Positions 26,559 through 35,867 of a stretch of DNA of 64,000 nucleotides are shown here, piece after piece; position 1 is the first letter of the stretch, and each line of letters opens with the position of its first letter. This stretch comes from Actinomadura physcomitrii (GTDB taxonomy: Bacteria; Actinomycetota; Actinomycetes; Streptosporangiales; Streptosporangiaceae). The notes beneath the pieces are model-generated. The model was not told the DNA's origin. It ran no database searches and saw nothing but the letters and a program-made list of their open reading frames with translations. Made by a program: the position numbers and the translations under genes. The stretch lies in the NCBI RefSeq assembly GCF_008923205.2, contig NZ_WBMS02000013.1, forward strand, positions 165,589 through 229,588, in the 5' to 3' direction.

Positions 26559-26576
26559 TGACCGACCGGTCGGTCA
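26559..26576. promoter_or_regulatory. 18-base perfect palindrome, TetR operator
   Basis: TGACCGACCGGTCGGTCA is fully self-complementary and ends 18 bases upstream of the hydrolase start codon, so it would overlap the promoter of the hydrolase-TetR operon. The TGACCGACCGGTCGGTCA form is a well-known type of TetR-family operator. Binding by the TetR at 25180 is inferred from position. Confidence 0.85.
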
Positions 26577-26707
26577 CTCGATGGCCAGACTACTCCCTGT
26601 CCGAGCGCGGACACCAGCGCTGTGTGGCTTGGAACACGGGCCGAAGTGTCAGGCCCGGCCGGTCCAGCCCTCCGCTTCAGGCGACGCCGCAGGCGCCGGT
26701 GACGAGG

Positions 26708-26937
26708 CGCACCGTCATCGGTGACCTCATCACCGCACTGACCGCCGCGGGCGTTCCTGCCGAGACGGCCCTGCTCTCTCTCGACACCGTCTTGGCCTAC
26801 GCCAACGGCTTCACCATTGAGGAACAGTCCCGCAAGAGCCGCTCGCGCGATGGCCCCGCTCCCGCCGCGACCTTGCCTTCACCGCCGGCCTCGACCTGTT
26901 CGTCACGGGAATCCGGCCCTCGCTCCCCACCGCCTGA
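26708..26937 (+). pseudogene. C-terminal remnant of a TetR_C-type regulator
   Basis: The plus strand encodes TVIGDLITALTAAGVPAETA, LLSLDTVLAYANGFTIEEQ and then, after a frameshift between 26825 and 26870, FTAGLDLFVTGIRPSLPTA with a TGA at 26935-26937. This is the last part of the tetracycline-repressor-type ligand domain. The HTH and front half are missing. The stretch from 26938 to 27197 contains nothing else I can identify. Confidence 0.65.
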
Positions 26938-27197
26938 GCAGACATCGGCACCTGCCGGCCAGTTCCATATCGCCAACGGCGGGCGTTCCTGCCAGGAGTA
27001 CCAGCGCAGCACGGACCTGTTCATGGTGAGGGCCTGGCTTCCCAGAGCCCGAGAGGGGGCCCGGGTCTTCACGCTCCACATGGCCGGAGTCCCTCAGTCC
27101 GCTCGGGCGGGGTGATAAGAGGGTGTTTCGTCGACGGCACGGCGGCTTCCTGGGGATGGGGCGGCGTCCGTCGGCGTCCGCGGGTCGATCCGAGCGC

Positions 27198-28772
27198 TTA
27201 CGGGTTGAGCGTTGCCCTGAGTTCCGTTTTGCGGACCTTTCCTGCCGCAGTCCGCGGCAGGGTGTCGACTACGATCAAACGCTCCGGGGTCTTCTGCCGG
27301 GCGGCTCCTGCGGCGGCGAAGTGCGCTCGAACGGCGTCAAGGTCGAGGGAGGCGCCAGGATGCAGGACCGTGAACGCGCAGACGCGTTCGCCGTAGCGCT
27401 CGTCGGGCTCGGCGACGGCGACGGCCTCGGCGACGGAGGGGTGCGCCGCAAGCAGGTCCTCGACCTCTTTCGACGAGATCTTCTCTCCACCTCGGACGAT
27501 GATGTCCTTCAACCGGTCGGTGACCGTCAGATAGCCGTCCTCGTCCAATCGTCCGACGTCTCCTGTACGGAGCCAACCGTCCCGCGCGAACGTGGTCGTG
27601 TTCAAGGCCTCGTCTCGGTAGCCGGGGAACAGCTCGGGACCACGGGAGAGGATTTCGCCGTCTCGACCAGGCGGCACGTCGTGACCTTGGGCATCCACGA
27701 TGCGGACCTCGTTGCCGGGCATCGGGCGCCCGTCGGTGTGCGCGCGTTTGGCGAGCGGGTCGTCCGGGGTGCCCGAGCTTATGGTGGGGTGCTCGCTGGA
27801 TCCGTACGAACGGTAGGCCGCGACGCCGGCGCGTTGAACGCGTTCGACCAGCACGGGCGGAACGCTGGCCGCGCCAACCAGGTAGTCGCGCAGGGTGCCG
27901 GTGCCGCGACCGGTGTTCGCCGCCGCGTCGAGCAGGGCCGCCAGGTGAAAGGGAACACCGGCTGAAGACGTGACGCCGTGACGATGGATCAGATCCAGTG
28001 CGACTTCAGCGTTCCAGCGCTCCATGAAGACGGTCGAGAGTCCGTGGATCAACGCGCGCAGGACGACGTTCAGCCCGGCGACATGGCCAGGGGGAAAGGC
28101 ATCCAGATAGACGACGCCGTCCGCGCTGCGGCGGACACCGGGGAGCGTGGCCATCTCGGCCATGAGGGTCCGGTGCGTGTGCTGGACGCCCTTCGGCTCA
28201 GCGGTGGTACCGGACGTGTAGACCAGCACGGCCACCTCGTCCGCAGGTGCGGGAGCGAGCGTCGGCAGGGGGTCGGACGCCTCGAGTTCCGTCCACGAGG
28301 CGGCGCCGGGCGGCATCGGGACGGCGCCGCCGTCGCGGATCGCGATGACGGCGCGGAGATCAGGCAGGTCGCTCCGAGCGGCCAGCACCTCCGCCGCCAT
28401 TCCCGGGAAGGCGATCAACGCGGTGGCACCGGACTGGCGCAGGACGAAGGACACCTCCCGGAGCTTGTAGATCGGGACGATGGGCAACGCGACCGCACCG
28501 CAGAGCAGCACGGCCGCATGGACGATCGCGTTCTCCACCCGGTTCGTCAGTTGGAAGGCGACGACGTCTCCACGTTGGACACCGAGCCCGGTGAGCCCGG
28601 TGGCGACCCGGCCGGCCCGTTCGAGAACCTTCGGCGAGGAGATCTCGATTGTTCCGGTTTCACCGTGAAATACCAGGTCGGCGGGTCGCCGGGCGGCGCC
28701 TTCCCGCAAGGCGGCCGCCAGGTCGGCCGGACCGGCGCTCGCTTCGGCCTCCGCCGTGTTCTCGATCGTCAT
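27198..28772 (-). CDS. Acyl-CoA synthetase, AMP-forming (copy 1)
   Basis: The protein has 524 residues. ANL-superfamily motifs in order: phosphate loop VLVYTSGTTAEPKGV, SYGSSEHPT, GWLRTGDVGRLDEDGYL, RLKDIIVRGGEKISSKEVE and the catalytic Lys in PRTAAGKVRKTELR. It activates a carboxylic acid with ATP and loads it on CoA; the substrate is not shown. Its ATG overlaps the hydrolase stop (ATGA). A near-identical gene of 523 residues lies at 39562-41133, and a third fragment near 30430-30655. Confidence 0.9.
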   Translation of the reverse strand: MTIENTAEAEASAGPADLAAALREGAARRPADLVFHGETGTIEISSPKVLERAGRVATGLTGLGVQRGDVVAFQLTNRVENAIVHAAVLLCGAVALPIVPIYKLREVSFVLRQSGATALIAFPGMAAEVLAARSDLPDLRAVIAIRDGGAVPMPPGAASWTELEASDPLPTLAPAPADEVAVLVYTSGTTAEPKGVQHTHRTLMAEMATLPGVRRSADGVVYLDAFPPGHVAGLNVVLRALIHGLSTVFMERWNAEVALDLIHRHGVTSSAGVPFHLAALLDAAANTGRGTGTLRDYLVGAASVPPVLVERVQRAGVAAYRSYGSSEHPTISSGTPDDPLAKRAHTDGRPMPGNEVRIVDAQGHDVPPGRDGEILSRGPELFPGYRDEALNTTTFARDGWLRTGDVGRLDEDGYLTVTDRLKDIIVRGGEKISSKEVEDLLAAHPSVAEAVAVAEPDERYGERVCAFTVLHPGASLDLDAVRAHFAAAGAARQKTPERLIVVDTLPRTAAGKVRKTELRATLNP

Positions 28773-29770
28773 CGGACATCGCCTTCCAGGCTGCTGGCGG
28801 CCGCCGTGCGCCGGGAGGAGATCGCGTCGCCCCAGGACGCGATGCGATTCCAGAGCTCCCCCCTGCGACCCGCGAAGTTGTGGCAGTGACCCGATCCCTC
28901 GACGATCACCAGCGTCACGTCAGCGGAGGCGCGATAACAGGCAGGTTCCGCATATGGGTCGGGTGAGACGTCGACCCGGCCGAACCCGAGGAAGATCGGC
29001 ACGTCGACCGCTTCGGCGTACTGCCGGACATAGCCCGGAGTCGTGACCTCGGAGGCCGCTCGGACGGGCACCCGGGATTGCGCCGCGTCATCGACGCGAA
29101 TGACCTCCTCGGGCACGTCGGGGCCGTGGAACAGCTGCCGCAAGAGTGCTCGCGGCACGATCGTCGAGGTCGCGTCCGGAGCCGTTCCCGTGGTCGCACG
29201 AAAGATGGCCTCGGTCTCGTCGACACGTTCCTCGAGGGCCTCCGACGTGGCCTTCTCATCGTGGACGTTGGTGATGTCGACGCCGTAACCGAGAAGCACG
29301 ACGGCGTCGTAGGCTCCGGCTTGCGCTTGGACCATCGTGGTGAGGCAGGCTCCCATCGAGTGGCCTGCGCCGATCAATGGCAGGTGGGGCAGGGGCGGCA
29401 GTCCGGGGACGAGTGTTCCGCCGTCCAGTCGCGCTCTGATCTGGGCGGCGACGGCCGCATCCCCTCTCGCCATGAGCTGCAGAGTCACCGCTCCGGAGGC
29501 CGTCGGGTCGGAGCTCCCACCGACGCCGAGGTGATCGAGGGCGATGACGACGTAACCGCGACCGGCGAGATGCCGCCCGAAGCTGTAGCCGTCATGGCCG
29601 GGCACCTCCGGATGCCAGTACCTCTTGTCGTAGGTGCCGCCGGCCAGGCACAGGATGGCACCCTTCACCTCGGCGGCGTCCTCCGGCGCGAAGATCCAGG
29701 CCGTCTGGCTCAGCGGCTCTCCTGTCCCGATCTCCTCGGTGACATCGAAAGACCGATCCAACGGTCGCAC
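28769..29770 (-). CDS. Alpha/beta hydrolase (copy 1, intact)
   Basis: The protein has 333 residues from a GTG at 29770 preceded by GGGGAGG five bases upstream; the earlier start at 29809 would cover the ribosome site. The nucleophile elbow is IGAGHSMGACL, the oxyanion loop is LCLAGGTYDKRYW and a likely catalytic His is in EGSGHCHNFAG. It is coupled to the acyl-CoA synthetase. Copy 2 (41130-42130) has a one-base deletion, so this is the only intact version here. It may release an acid (ester or thioester cleavage) that the ligase then activates. Confidence 0.85.
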   Translation of the reverse strand: MRPLDRSFDVTEEIGTGEPLSQTAWIFAPEDAAEVKGAILCLAGGTYDKRYWHPEVPGHDGYSFGRHLAGRGYVVIALDHLGVGGSSDPTASGAVTLQLMARGDAAVAAQIRARLDGGTLVPGLPPLPHLPLIGAGHSMGACLTTMVQAQAGAYDAVVLLGYGVDITNVHDEKATSEALEERVDETEAIFRATTGTAPDATSTIVPRALLRQLFHGPDVPEEVIRVDDAAQSRVPVRAASEVTTPGYVRQYAEAVDVPIFLGFGRVDVSPDPYAEPACYRASADVTLVIVEGSGHCHNFAGRRGELWNRIASWGDAISSRRTAAASSLEGDVR

Positions 29771-29812
29771 AGTGGCCTCCCCGGTCGGATGACGACACGT
29801 TCCCACCATTGT

Positions 29813-29839
29813 AGGTTATCTATGTCAACGTAGTAACCT
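29813..29839. promoter_or_regulatory. Regulon palindrome, site (a), upstream of hydrolase copy 1
   Basis: The core CTATGTCAACGTAG (29820-29833) is enclosed by perfect arms AGGTTA and TAACCT. Its reverse, CTACGTTGACATAG, matches the motif seen at 42171-42184, 45768-45781 and 53415-53428. It ends 43 bases upstream of the hydrolase start. It is probably an operator for a TetR or GntR/FadR regulator; which one is not known. Confidence 0.6.
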
Positions 29840-29863
29840 CAGTTGCGCGCCGCCCTACACGAA

Positions 29864-30175
29864 TCACTGGAAGGCGGACAGTCGGAGTTCCAGGAGGCCG
29901 TGCACGTTCGACCAGTAGGCCGCGGCGTCGCACCAGGCGCCAGCCCGTACTCGGGGATGGCCTCATGCCATCCGCGGAGAGCGATGCTCATTTCGATCCG
30001 GGCCAGATGCGAGCCGAGGCACCGGTGCGGTCCCCCGCCGAACGCCAGGTGCGGAGTGGTACTGCCTCGCCGCAGATCCACCGTGCCGGCGCCGCCGACC
30101 AGCGCGTCGTCGCGGTTACCGGCGACCAGCGGGAAGAGGACGAGCTCACCGGCCCTGAGCCGGTGGCCATCGAGC
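29864..30175 (-). pseudogene. Cytochrome P450 C-terminal remnant (copy 1)
   Basis: About 104 codons of a P450 survive, including the heme loop FGGGPHRCLGSHLAR. The sequence is closely similar to the intact P450 at 42210-43433. A one-base deletion near 29926 shifts the last part out of frame (expected AYWSNVHGLLELRLS). Upstream, homology stops at 30175, exactly where the tRNA-Arg 3' sequence begins, so about 300 N-terminal codons were lost at that junction. Confidence 0.85.
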
Positions 30176-30219
30176 TTCTAAACCGACGGTCGCGGGTTCG
30201 AATCCTGCCGGGCGCGCCA
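30175..30219 (+). other. 3' part of a tRNA-Arg(UCU) gene, probable attachment site
   Basis: The 45 bases fold as the 3' half of a tRNA: anticodon loop CTTCTAA (anticodon TCT), stem side ACCGA, variable CGGTC, T-stem GCGGG, T-loop TTCGAAT, T-stem CCTGC, acceptor CGGGCGC, then G and CCA. The 5' half is absent; P450 sequence runs straight into the anticodon loop. Such partial tRNA copies mark one end of an element integrated in the 3' end of a tRNA gene. By orientation the element would lie to the left, towards the mobilization genes, with the full tRNA-Arg outside the window. Confidence 0.8.
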
Positions 30220-30429
30220 CCCCTCACCTGCATAAACACATGCTTACAACCCAAGATCCACGCCCGACATGTCCCCGTGTTAGCTCCATGTTCGCTCGGA
30301 TGTCGCAGCCCTGTCGGCAGCGGTCCCCCCAGCGGACGCCCGGACCGCAACACAACCCCGCTGCCCAGCGTGAGCGGAAGGTGATCTGATATGCGGCGTC
30401 CCGCCTGCCCATGATGGTGGCACTGCCGG

Positions 30430-30655
30430 GCTGTCTGGCGCTGACTTCGTTGCCCGGAATCGGACGTCCGTCGGTGTGAGCGCGTTTCGCGAGCGGATTC
30501 GTCCAGGGTGCCGGAGCCGATCGTCGGGTGCTCGCTGGATCCGTACGAACGGTACGCGGATAGGCCTGCGTGACCTGCGCGCTCGACCAGCACGGGCGGG
30601 ACGCTCGCGGCGCCCATAAGGTAGTCGCGCAACGTCCACGTACCGATGCGGCTGA
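30430..30655 (-). pseudogene. Third, fragmentary copy of the acyl-CoA synthetase
   Basis: The minus strand reads GTWTLRDYLMGAASVPPVLV, ERAGHAGLSAYRSYGSSEHP and TIGSGTLDE, then continues out of frame with the match to GRPMPGNEV. These are residues about 300-370 of the ligase at 27198 and 39562. No other part of the gene is present. The flanks (30220-30430 and 30656-31106) hold no gene I can support. Confidence 0.7.
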
Positions 30656-31106
30656 TCATGTCGTCAACGGCTGGGTGGACTGGGCCCGCTTGCGGAACGC
30701 TGTGTCCGGCCTGCCGATCTGTCGGGGCTTGAGCGGGTTCAGCCAGGCGGGCTTGTCGAGAGCGTCGGCTTCGTTGAAGGCGGGCCCGCAGGCAGCGTCG
30801 TTCGGCTGGCTTCCACACCGGACGGGGCGCACGTTCCCGTTGGGCGTGGCGTTGGACTCGGGGTACCGTTCCCGACCACATCCCATTCGCCTCAGGCCGG
30901 AGGCACGGGGGACGGTTCGGTTTAGCCGTTGAGGTATTTGCCCGTCATCGCGGTGCGGTACCAGGTCCTCTGCAGCGCGGTGGCGCAGGAAGGTGGCCTG
31001 CTGGCGCCCAAGGGCGTTGGATGCTCGGTAGCCGCCGTCCGCGCGCTGCCCGCCCTGGCCCGTAGACATTCCGTGTCGTGAGGGTGTCCAACAAACCTGG
31101 AGCGGT

Positions 31107-32891
31107 TCACTGTTCGGCTCCCTGCTTGAGGGCTAGTCGGTCGATGGTGGTCCTGACGTCGGCGGCGAGGTAGGAGGCTCGGCAGGCTGCGCGGGCGAGC
31201 TTGCCGCTGCTGGTACGTGTGATCCCTCCCGGCTCGACCAGAACGAAGTCCCAGAGGACCAGTCCGTGGTGTTGGTGCACTGCGGTCCGGACGGCCTGCT
31301 CAATGGCCTGTGGATCGCAGTGCTGGAGCGGGATGCGGCGGTTGCGTTCGGCGAGGATGACCGCGGACTCGGTTCCCCGGTTGTCCACCGCGAAGGCGGC
31401 GACGTGCTCTGGCCGGATCCCCGGGTGGGCGTCTTGCGCGGTGTACTCGATGTCCTGCGGGTAGTGGTTGCGTCCGTCGATGATGATCAGGTCCTTGATG
31501 CGGCCGGTCACGTACAGTTCGCCGGCGTACCAGAAGCCGAGGTCACCGGTGCGCAGCCAGGGGCCGTGGGGCGTGCTGGCGTCGGTGCCGCTGTTGAGTC
31601 GAGCCTCGAATGTCGACGCGGTCTCCTTGGAGCGTCCCCAGTAGCCGTCGGCGACGTTGGGGCCGTGTACCCAGATCTCGCCGATGTGCCTGGCCGGTTG
31701 CCGGTAGTGGGTTCGAGGGTCGACGACCGCGACCGTCTGCCCGATGGGCGCCCCGCATGCGACCAGGGCGGTCGCCTCGGGCGCTTCCCGATCGCAAGGA
31801 CGGGCGACGCCCTCGGCGAGTGCCAGGGCGTCGAAGTGCCGGATGGTGGGAGGAGCGTCAGCGGACCCCGCTGACACGTACACGGTCGCCTCCGCGAGGC
31901 CATAGGCCGCGCATGGGGCGGACGACCTGAGTCCGCATTGCTGGAAAGCCTTTTGGAAGTGTTTCAGGGTTTTGGGGCGGACGGGTTCGGCGCCGTTCAT
32001 GAATACTTTGACGCGGCTCAGGTCCAGGCCGATCTTCTCCTTCTCGCTCACGCGGTCGACGAGCATCTCGTAGGCAAAGTTGGGGCCGGCGGTGAAGGTG
32101 TCGCCTTGTTCGGCACTGAGGAGCTGAAGCCAGCGGACCGGTCTCATGACGAAGGCCAGCGGGTCCATGAGGACCGCCGAGTTACCGTGCACGAGCGGCA
32201 GCCCGATGGTGGAGACCAGTCCCATGTCGTGGAAGAGCGGGAGCCACATCACCTGCACGGACGAGCGGGGGGTCCCGGCTCCGGCGGCCCAGATCTGCCT
32301 GGCGTTGGCGGCCAGGTTGCCGTGCGTGATGACGGCGCCTGCCGGGATTCGTGTGGATCCCGAGGTGTACTGGAGATACGCGGGGTCCGAGGGCCGGACC
32401 TTCTCCGGCTCCCAATCAGGGGCCGGATCGATCGAATCCATGACGACGATGTCCTGGTGCCGTTGGGCCGTGCTCTGGTTCAGCAACTCCCGTACGCGGG
32501 ATCGTAGGGCCGCCGTCGTGAGGACGCAGTCGGCGTCGGCGTCGCGCAGGATCGCCGTCAGCCGTTCGCGGTGGCCGGGAAGATCAGGGGTGAACAGTGG
32601 CACGCTGACCATTCCGGCATACATGGCTCCAAGAAAACCTACGATGTACTCGAGTGACTGCGGTGCCACGATGGCGACCCTTTGCCCGGAATCACCCGTG
32701 CGACGCAGGGCGGCCGCGACTCCTCGGACGCGGCCGTCCAATTCGCTCCAGGAGATGTCGGTCCGACGGCCCTGCGTGTCCCGGCCGTAATCGACGAAGG
32801 AGAAGGCGCGCTCGTGTGGTATTTCTTTGGCCCACCGGCCGAGTTCGCTGATGAGCGGGGAGTCGATCATGCTTCCCAGAGGAGGGGTCAT
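31107..32891 (-). CDS. Fatty acyl-AMP ligase (FAAL, FadD32-like)
   Basis: The protein has 594 residues from the ATG at 32891, which has GGAG five bases upstream. FAAL features: AYLQYTSGSTRIPAGAVITH without the usual Lys in the phosphate loop, LPLFHDMGLV, an ATVYVSAG region, RTGDLGFWYAGELYVTGRIK followed by DLIIIDGRNHYPQDIE, and TSSGKLARAACR near the end. FAALs activate long acyl chains as adenylates and hand them to acyl carrier proteins instead of CoA. No carrier protein or polyketide synthase is in the window. It is divergent from a PucR regulator. Confidence 0.88.
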   Translation of the reverse strand: MTPPLGSMIDSPLISELGRWAKEIPHERAFSFVDYGRDTQGRRTDISWSELDGRVRGVAAALRRTGDSGQRVAIVAPQSLEYIVGFLGAMYAGMVSVPLFTPDLPGHRERLTAILRDADADCVLTTAALRSRVRELLNQSTAQRHQDIVVMDSIDPAPDWEPEKVRPSDPAYLQYTSGSTRIPAGAVITHGNLAANARQIWAAGAGTPRSSVQVMWLPLFHDMGLVSTIGLPLVHGNSAVLMDPLAFVMRPVRWLQLLSAEQGDTFTAGPNFAYEMLVDRVSEKEKIGLDLSRVKVFMNGAEPVRPKTLKHFQKAFQQCGLRSSAPCAAYGLAEATVYVSAGSADAPPTIRHFDALALAEGVARPCDREAPEATALVACGAPIGQTVAVVDPRTHYRQPARHIGEIWVHGPNVADGYWGRSKETASTFEARLNSGTDASTPHGPWLRTGDLGFWYAGELYVTGRIKDLIIIDGRNHYPQDIEYTAQDAHPGIRPEHVAAFAVDNRGTESAVILAERNRRIPLQHCDPQAIEQAVRTAVHQHHGLVLWDFVLVEPGGITRTSSGKLARAACRASYLAADVRTTIDRLALKQGAEQ

Positions 32892-33328
32892 CTGCACTCC
32901 AGTCGGTGATTCGTCGGTGCTGCCAAGCGGCGTGGGACCCTGCACGGGGCATGCCGGACGCGCGTTGCCGTATGGGGTCAGGGATGTCGGCGCCAGGCAA
33001 ATCTAGGTCTTCGCGCCGTGCCCGCCTTGCATGCGCCGTGAGCGTCTTCGGGCAATCAGGTAGCGGCATTCTGATAAATGACGCTCACGGTTCGCGGCCG
33101 TGCCGGGTGCGTGAGCACCGCAGGTCCAGGACACGGCACTCCCGTCGTGAGACTCAACGGAGACGGGTTGCCGGCGTCTGCCCCATCGCCGTCTTCGCAG
33201 GTCAGCGAGCATGTGTTGGCACAAGTCTGACAATGCTGTCCGCGGGGTCTCTCACCCTGGTGAGTTTCGCTCGGAGATGACAAAAGCGATCGTGTTTCCG
33301 GCGTCGACGTGACAGAACGGCGTCACCG
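32892..33328. other. Divergent promoter region between FAAL and PucR genes
   Basis: About 440 bases between the start codons of the FAAL gene (-) and the PucR gene (+). Short frames here lack ribosome sites and family resemblance. Both promoters should lie here, but I see no strong palindrome or conserved box. Confidence 0.4.
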
Positions 33329-34627
33329 ATGTCGGAGGTGAAGGTGAACGAACACGAGTACGCGGCCGTGGACCTGCTGCCGCTGGCGAAGTTGCCCGTC
33401 GACTCCTCCCCGCTGCGGCCTTACGTCCGGGCGGCCGGCGAGGAGATGGTGCGGGAGATCCACAAGCTGGTTCCCGAATACTCGCGCCCGGCGGACAGCC
33501 GGTACGGCCAGCGCATGCAATGGTCGGTGAACGAGACCGTCCGGTACTTCGTGGAGGCGATCGGCAATCCGCAGATGGACTGGGAGCCGTTGAGCGAGAT
33601 CTATGTCGGCATCGGCGCTCACGAGGCCCGCAAGGGGCGCACCCTGGACGGTCTGCAGACCGCGATCCGGGTCTGCGGGCAGGTCGCCAGCAGACGGTTC
33701 ATCAGCGACGCCCGCCGGCTGGGGTGGTCGCTGGACACCCTCAGCCAGCTCAACGACTCCCTGTTCGTGTTCCTGGAGAAGATCGCCAGTGCCGCGGCGC
33801 AGGGCTACGCCAACACCCGGGACCAGCAGCTCGGCGAACGACAGCGTCTGCGGGCACGGTTGCGGGACCTGCTGATATCCGAGCCGTCCGCCAGTGAGGA
33901 CGCGATCGCCGCGCTGGCCAAGCGGGCCGGGTGGGAGGTCCCTCGCACCATCGCCGTGGTCGCCATCAGCCGCGACTCGGAGGAGGTCAGGCCGCTGCTC
34001 CCGCCGGCCGTCCTCATCGACTGGCACTGCCCAGAGCCGTACATGGTGGTTCCCGACCCCGAACGACCGGCGCGGCAGGGGTTCATGTCCGCCCTCACCG
34101 AGGGCCTGACCGCCGCGATCGGCCCGGCCGTGCCGCTCACTCGCGGCGCGGTCTCCCTCCGCTGGGCCAGACGTCTGGTCGGCCTGATCGACGAAGGCGT
34201 CATCACGGCGGAGCCCGCGGCCCGCTGCATGGACCACATTTCCGTCCTCGTCACCTCAGTGGGCGAGGAACTGGTGGAGTTCGCATTCAAGAAGCGGCTG
34301 GGGTCCTTGCTGCAGCTTCCGCCGCATCGCCGGAACCAGTACGCCAGGACCCTGCTGGAGTACGTGCGAGCCCACGACAACGCCGTCATCGCCGCCGAAC
34401 GCCTGAGGGTGCACGAGCAGACCGTGCGGTACCGGATCCGCAGGCTGGAGGAGTTGGTCGGAGACGCGGTCCACGATCCCGCCTGCCGGACCGAGCTACT
34501 GCTCGTGCTCACATTCGCTGTCGAGATGAAACGCCTGGACTCCGAGCTGCCGGACCCGCACGCGTCATCGTCATCGGAGCTCTGGCCCAGGCACGCAACA
34601 GGTGATGTCGCCTGGCAACCGGCGTGA
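33329..34627 (+). CDS. PucR/CdaR-family transcriptional regulator
   Basis: The protein has 432 residues. The N-terminal half is a helical sensor region (PucR-associated, HEARKGRTLDGLQTAIRV typical of this actinobacterial subgroup). The middle is a degenerate GGDEF-like CdaR domain. The C-terminal PucR helix-turn-helix reads LLEYVRAHDNAVIAAERLRV followed by HEQTVRYRIRRLEELVGD. It is divergent from the fatty acyl-AMP ligase and tail-to-tail with a second PucR gene, 28 bases away. It probably controls the FAAL gene. Confidence 0.88.
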   Translation: MSEVKVNEHEYAAVDLLPLAKLPVDSSPLRPYVRAAGEEMVREIHKLVPEYSRPADSRYGQRMQWSVNETVRYFVEAIGNPQMDWEPLSEIYVGIGAHEARKGRTLDGLQTAIRVCGQVASRRFISDARRLGWSLDTLSQLNDSLFVFLEKIASAAAQGYANTRDQQLGERQRLRARLRDLLISEPSASEDAIAALAKRAGWEVPRTIAVVAISRDSEEVRPLLPPAVLIDWHCPEPYMVVPDPERPARQGFMSALTEGLTAAIGPAVPLTRGAVSLRWARRLVGLIDEGVITAEPAARCMDHISVLVTSVGEELVEFAFKKRLGSLLQLPPHRRNQYARTLLEYVRAHDNAVIAAERLRVHEQTVRYRIRRLEELVGDAVHDPACRTELLLVLTFAVEMKRLDSELPDPHASSSSELWPRHATGDVAWQPA

Positions 34628-34655
34628 CCACCGGAGACGCGGAACCCGCCCAATC

Positions 34656-35867
34656 TCAGGGGCCGTGCATCGCCAGCCAGGCGCGCAGCGTGACGAGATA
34701 GTCGAAGCGCTGGTCGAGGTCGTGGATGTCTGGTCCGAAGATCTGCTCTAGCTGGCGGATGCGGTATCGGACGGTCTGCGGGTGCACCCGCAGGCGCTTG
34801 CCGACCTCGGCCGCGTTGAAGTTGCACTCCAGACATGCGAAGAACGTTGTGGCGAGCCGCATCCGCGACGTCACCGGCAGTGACGCGAGAGGGGCGAGCC
34901 TGACGGCCACGGCGATGTCGGTCAGGTCTTCGTCCTGCATGATCATCATGATCGGCAGGTGGTCGGTCACGAAGAAGGGTCGGGCCGTGGAAATGATCCG
35001 TCGCTCGGCGAGAGCGAGCCCCTGCCGCGCCCAGCGCAACGATCGCGCCACCTCGGTGATCGCCACGGTGGGGCCGACCGCCGCCGCCCGTCCCCGCAGT
35101 CCGGTGCGGAGCATGGTGCGGCGCCCGGGCCCCTCGGGATCGGGAACGATCAGGCAGGGCTCTGCGAGGTCCAGTCCGTTGAGCACCTCGTCCGGCAGAG
35201 CGGGCCCGGCGGTCCCCCAGCTCTGCGGGTCATTGACCGCGACGGCGGCGACCGTGTCGGGCAAGCGCCATCCGGCCTTTCCCGCGAGCGTGCCGATGGC
35301 CCGCGCCGCCGGAGCGGGCGTGACCAGCAGTTCCACCAGATGGCCGAGGTGGTGCCGCCGCTTGTCATGCGATCGTGCCTCATAGGCGGCGTGTCCTTCT
35401 GCGACGGTCTCGGTGAGCCTGTCGTGGTAGGCGAACAGCGCCTGCGTGATCTGCGCCATGGTGCTCGGGCTGGTGAAGATGTCCATGGCCTCGGCTTCGG
35501 CGTTGAGCCGGTTGAGCGCCACACCCGCGCCGATCCTCAAGGCCGTCTGGAACTGCTCCAGGCCGCGCCCCTCCCTGGCCTCCCCGACACCCAGCTCATA
35601 CAGGAAGTCGAGCAGTTCCGTCGACGGCGTCTCCGGGTCGGCCATCAGCTCGACGAAGTGACCGATGATCCACTCGACGGTCTGGGTCAGCACCTCGGCA
35701 TAGCGAGGATCGTCGGGCCGGACGAACTCCGGCAGCTCCCGCTCGATCTCCCGGATCGCCTCCCGCGCAGCCTCGGGCACATGCTTGCGCAGCCTCGTCG
35801 CCGTTTCCAGCAGCCGCGGCCCGGATATCTCGATCTCAATGACCCGGGAAGCCGATCTGGAGCCCAT
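34656..35867 (-). CDS. PucR/CdaR-family transcriptional regulator (second)
   Basis: The protein has 403 residues from the ATG at 35867, chosen because a GGGGGAGGG ribosome site lies four bases upstream; the frame stays open to 36023. It has the same architecture as its neighbour: GEAREGRGLEQFQTALRIGA in the N-terminal part, and the PucR HTH ACLECNFNAAEVGKRLRVHP followed by QTVRYRIRQLEQIFGPDI. The two are paralogues placed tail-to-tail. Upstream lies the lipase gene on the same strand, separated by a terminator, so the two are not obviously one operon. Confidence 0.87.
   Translation of the reverse strand: MGSRSASRVIEIEISGPRLLETATRLRKHVPEAAREAIREIERELPEFVRPDDPRYAEVLTQTVEWIIGHFVELMADPETPSTELLDFLYELGVGEAREGRGLEQFQTALRIGAGVALNRLNAEAEAMDIFTSPSTMAQITQALFAYHDRLTETVAEGHAAYEARSHDKRRHHLGHLVELLVTPAPAARAIGTLAGKAGWRLPDTVAAVAVNDPQSWGTAGPALPDEVLNGLDLAEPCLIVPDPEGPGRRTMLRTGLRGRAAAVGPTVAITEVARSLRWARQGLALAERRIISTARPFFVTDHLPIMMIMQDEDLTDIAVAVRLAPLASLPVTSRMRLATTFFACLECNFNAAEVGKRLRVHPQTVRYRIRQLEQIFGPDIHDLDQRFDYLVTLRAWLAMHGP

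Noticed and set aside
30656..31106. Possible gene upstream of the FAAL stop
   Set aside because: A minus-strand frame ending LQRTWYRTAMTGKYLNG looks protein-like but has no start, family or ribosome site.
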